DNA of 16,945 bases, taken from NCBI GenBank assembly GCA_035720945.1, contig DASTNK010000004.1, positions 1 through 16,945 of the forward strand, given 5' to 3'. This DNA comes from SCQX01 sp035720945 (GTDB lineage Bacteria; Pseudomonadota; Gammaproteobacteria; Burkholderiales; Burkholderiaceae_B). A program made the translations under genes and the position numbers. Shown here in pieces: positions 15,969 through 16,945 of the stretch (positions are counted from its first letter, which is position 1; each line of letters begins with the position of its first letter). The notes under the pieces were generated by a model. That model was not told the origin of the DNA, made no database searches, and saw nothing but the letters and a program-made list of their open reading frames with translations.

Positions 15969-16084
15969 GCAAAGCCCAATCCACATCGAAGTCTAACCTG
16001 ACGGAATTCCTGCATTTCTGCGATCAAGTTGTTTTTTTGGCCCAGGAAGCAGGGTTGGTCGTCATGCTTAGCCACGCCTTATAG
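15965..16084 (+). CDS. Small hypothetical ORF coupled to the PIN toxin
   Basis: A 39-codon frame starts at an ATG overlapping the toxin stop (ATGA) and encodes MSKAQSTSKS, then a hydrophobic segment FCDQVVFLAQEAGLVVML. I recognise no family. It could be a third gene of the module, a truncated gene, or chance. No ribosome site of its own is evident. A T7 run (16030-16036) lies inside it without a preceding hairpin. Confidence 0.3.
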   Translation: MSKAQSTSKSNLTEFLHFCDQVVFLAQEAGLVVMLSHAL

Positions 16085-16182
16085 TCACAAACCAGCACGC
16101 CCCGCATCATCGGGAAATCGAAGCCAGTATCGAACCCCCCTGTCGCCACCTCCCGCCGCGACATGCAATCGAGGGTTCAGCG

Positions 16183-16188
16183 TACAAT
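16183..16188 (+). promoter_or_regulatory. Probable -10 of yhhQ
   Basis: TACAAT places the transcript start near 16195, just before the riboswitch fold at 16208, and gives a ~50-nt leader. The -35 is weak: GCGACA at 16158-16163, with a long 19-nt spacer. Confidence 0.5.
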
Positions 16189-16207
16189 CCCCTCTCGCGT
16201 TTCCTCA

Positions 16208-16238
16208 ATGGGTTCCCTCACCCCATCCATCAAAAAGG
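16208..16238 (+). promoter_or_regulatory. preQ1 class I riboswitch controlling yhhQ
   Basis: P1 is ATGGG (16208-16212) with CCCAT (16222-16226). The loop TTCCCTCAC (16213-16221) has the same layout as known aptamers: a UUC-like start, a 3-nt pseudoknot segment CCT (16216-16218), then a short linker ending in the C expected to pair with preQ1 (16221). The A-rich tail CCATCAAAA leads to AGG (16236-16238), which pairs with CCT to make P2. That AGG is also the Shine-Dalgarno of yhhQ, 6 nt before its ATG. Ligand binding would therefore hide the ribosome site and shut off the precursor transporter. Only 31 nt are needed, as in other class I aptamers. The assignment is by pattern and gene context. 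Confidence 0.75.
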
Positions 16239-16244
16239 CTCATC

Positions 16245-16913
16245 ATGACCCCGCTGCCCGTTCCGCGATCGCGGATTTCCCACTCCCTCGCCCTGCTGGT
16301 GGCGTTCCACGTCCTGGTCATCATCTCCAGCAACTATCTCGTGCAGTTGCCCATCGATCTGTTCGGCTTTCACAGCACCTGGGGCGCCTTCAGCTTTCCC
16401 TTCATTTTCCTAGCCACCGACCTCACTGTGCGCCTGATCGGCAAGACCGAGGCGCGTATCGTGATCGCCAAGGCCATGGTGCCGGCGCTGATCGCGTCCT
16501 ACGTCGTCTCGGTGCTGTTCCACGCCGGCCGGTTCAACGGCTTTGGCGCCCTGGGCGACTTCAACGGCTTCGTGTTCCGCATCGCCCTCGCCAGCTTCAC
16601 CGCCTACGTGCTGGGTCAGTTGCTGGATGTGCAGGTGTTCGACCGCATGCGCCGCAGCCACATGCAGTGGTGGCTGGCGCCGGCGGCATCTTCCGCGCTC
16701 GGACAGGCGCTGGACACGGCCGCCTTCTTCAGCGTCGCGTTCTGGCACAGCGACAACCCCTTCATGACCGAGCATTGGCCCGAGATCGCGCTCGTCGACT
16801 ACGTCATCAAACTGACTGTCAGCCTGCTGTTGTTCCTGCCCTTGTACGGCATCGCCCTGAACGCCATCATCCGGTTCATGAAACGGCACGAGATCAGGCT
16901 GGCCGGGGCATGA
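16245..16913 (+). CDS. yhhQ: Queuosine precursor transporter YhhQ (COG1738, VUT family)
   Basis: This inner-membrane protein takes up queuosine precursors (preQ0/preQ1) used to modify tRNAs with GUN anticodons. From the ATG at 16245 it has 222 residues. The frame is open to 16029, but that would run through the riboswitch and promoter. About six hydrophobic segments are visible, beginning SLALLVAFHVLVIISSNYLV. Family marks are the FPFIFLATDLTVRLIGKTEAR block near 45-65, RIALASFTAYVLGQLLDVQVFDRMR and the C-terminal LVDYVIKLTVSLLLFLPLYG. The ribosome site AAGG overlaps P2 of the upstream riboswitch. It overlaps the next frame as ATGA. It is unrelated to the nearby toxin-antitoxin genes and has its own promoter. 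Confidence 0.95.
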   Translation: MTPLPVPRSRISHSLALLVAFHVLVIISSNYLVQLPIDLFGFHSTWGAFSFPFIFLATDLTVRLIGKTEARIVIAKAMVPALIASYVVSVLFHAGRFNGFGALGDFNGFVFRIALASFTAYVLGQLLDVQVFDRMRRSHMQWWLAPAASSALGQALDTAAFFSVAFWHSDNPFMTEHWPEIALVDYVIKLTVSLLLFLPLYGIALNAIIRFMKRHEIRLAGA

Positions 16914-16945
16914 TCATGGCCGGGAAACACCAGCGCCGCGCCCTG
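16910..16945 (+). CDS. Start of a gene coupled to yhhQ (partial)
   Basis: An ATG overlaps the yhhQ stop as ATGA and opens MIMAGKHQRRAL up to the window end. A second ATG at 16916 is an alternative start. Only 12 codons are visible, so no product can be named. The overlap suggests translational coupling with yhhQ. Confidence 0.35.
   Translation, partial: MIMAGKHQRRAL

Noticed and set aside
16127..16139. GTATCGAACCCCC as the T arm of a minus-strand tRNA or an att fragment
   Set aside because: The T stem does not close and no acceptor or anticodon arm is found. It also does not match the tRNA-Gly 3' end.
16171..16193. Second preQ1-like fold GAGGG...CCCTC upstream of the called riboswitch
   Set aside because: It lacks the A-rich tail and room for a pseudoknot, and contains the likely -10 element, so it would not be transcribed whole.

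Overview
The window is 16.9 kb of GC-rich chromosome from a betaproteobacterium. Gene content and order (dnaJ-dnaK-grpE, hrcA, nadK-recN, fur, bamE-dapB, murB) point to Burkholderiales, most likely Alcaligenaceae near Bordetella/Achromobacter. That placement rests on synteny and protein resemblance recalled from known families, not on a search. Nearly all of it is conserved housekeeping sequence. The accessory part is a small toxin-antitoxin module beside a tRNA gene.

Layout. 1-3256 (+): the end of a VWA/CoxE-like protein, then a secreted M16 zinc metallopeptidase. 3249-7176 (-): the DnaK chaperone machine, grpE, dnaK and dnaJ. grpE and dnaK each have a good sigma-32 promoter, a 12-bp inverted repeat separates dnaK from dnaJ, and a dnaJ terminator lies inside the 3' end of the convergent M16 gene. 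7177-7702: a degraded stretch whose hrcA-proximal end is the frameshifted N-terminus of ferrochelatase (hemH). 7703-8713 (-): hrcA, the heat-shock repressor. 8871-11433 (+): nadK and recN. 11526-11960 (-): fur. 12104-13583 (+): bamE and dapB. 13707-14738 (-): murB, with an in-frame 25-bp repeat of its 3' end just downstream. 14828-15171 (+): stable-RNA-type promoter, long leader with three 11-bp tandem repeats, tRNA-Gly(GCC) and a strong TTCG-loop terminator. 15299-15968 (+): a Phd/YefM antitoxin and PIN toxin, possibly with a 39-codon coupled ORF. 16183-16945 (+): a short leader that folds as a class I preQ1 riboswitch, the queuosine-precursor transporter yhhQ, and the first codons of a coupled next gene.

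How the genes work together. GrpE, DnaK and DnaJ form one folding machine, and HrcA is a heat-shock repressor encoded next to it. No CIRCE operator is visible in the window, so control of grpE/dnaK here looks sigma-32 driven and HrcA probably acts elsewhere (for example at groESL). BamE and MurB serve the envelope. DapB serves lysine and peptidoglycan precursor synthesis. Fur controls iron homeostasis, RecN acts in DNA repair and NadK makes NADP.

The two most interesting observations are the preQ1-I riboswitch whose pseudoknot would sequester the yhhQ Shine-Dalgarno sequence, and the hemH remnant still joined to hrcA by an ATGA overlap.
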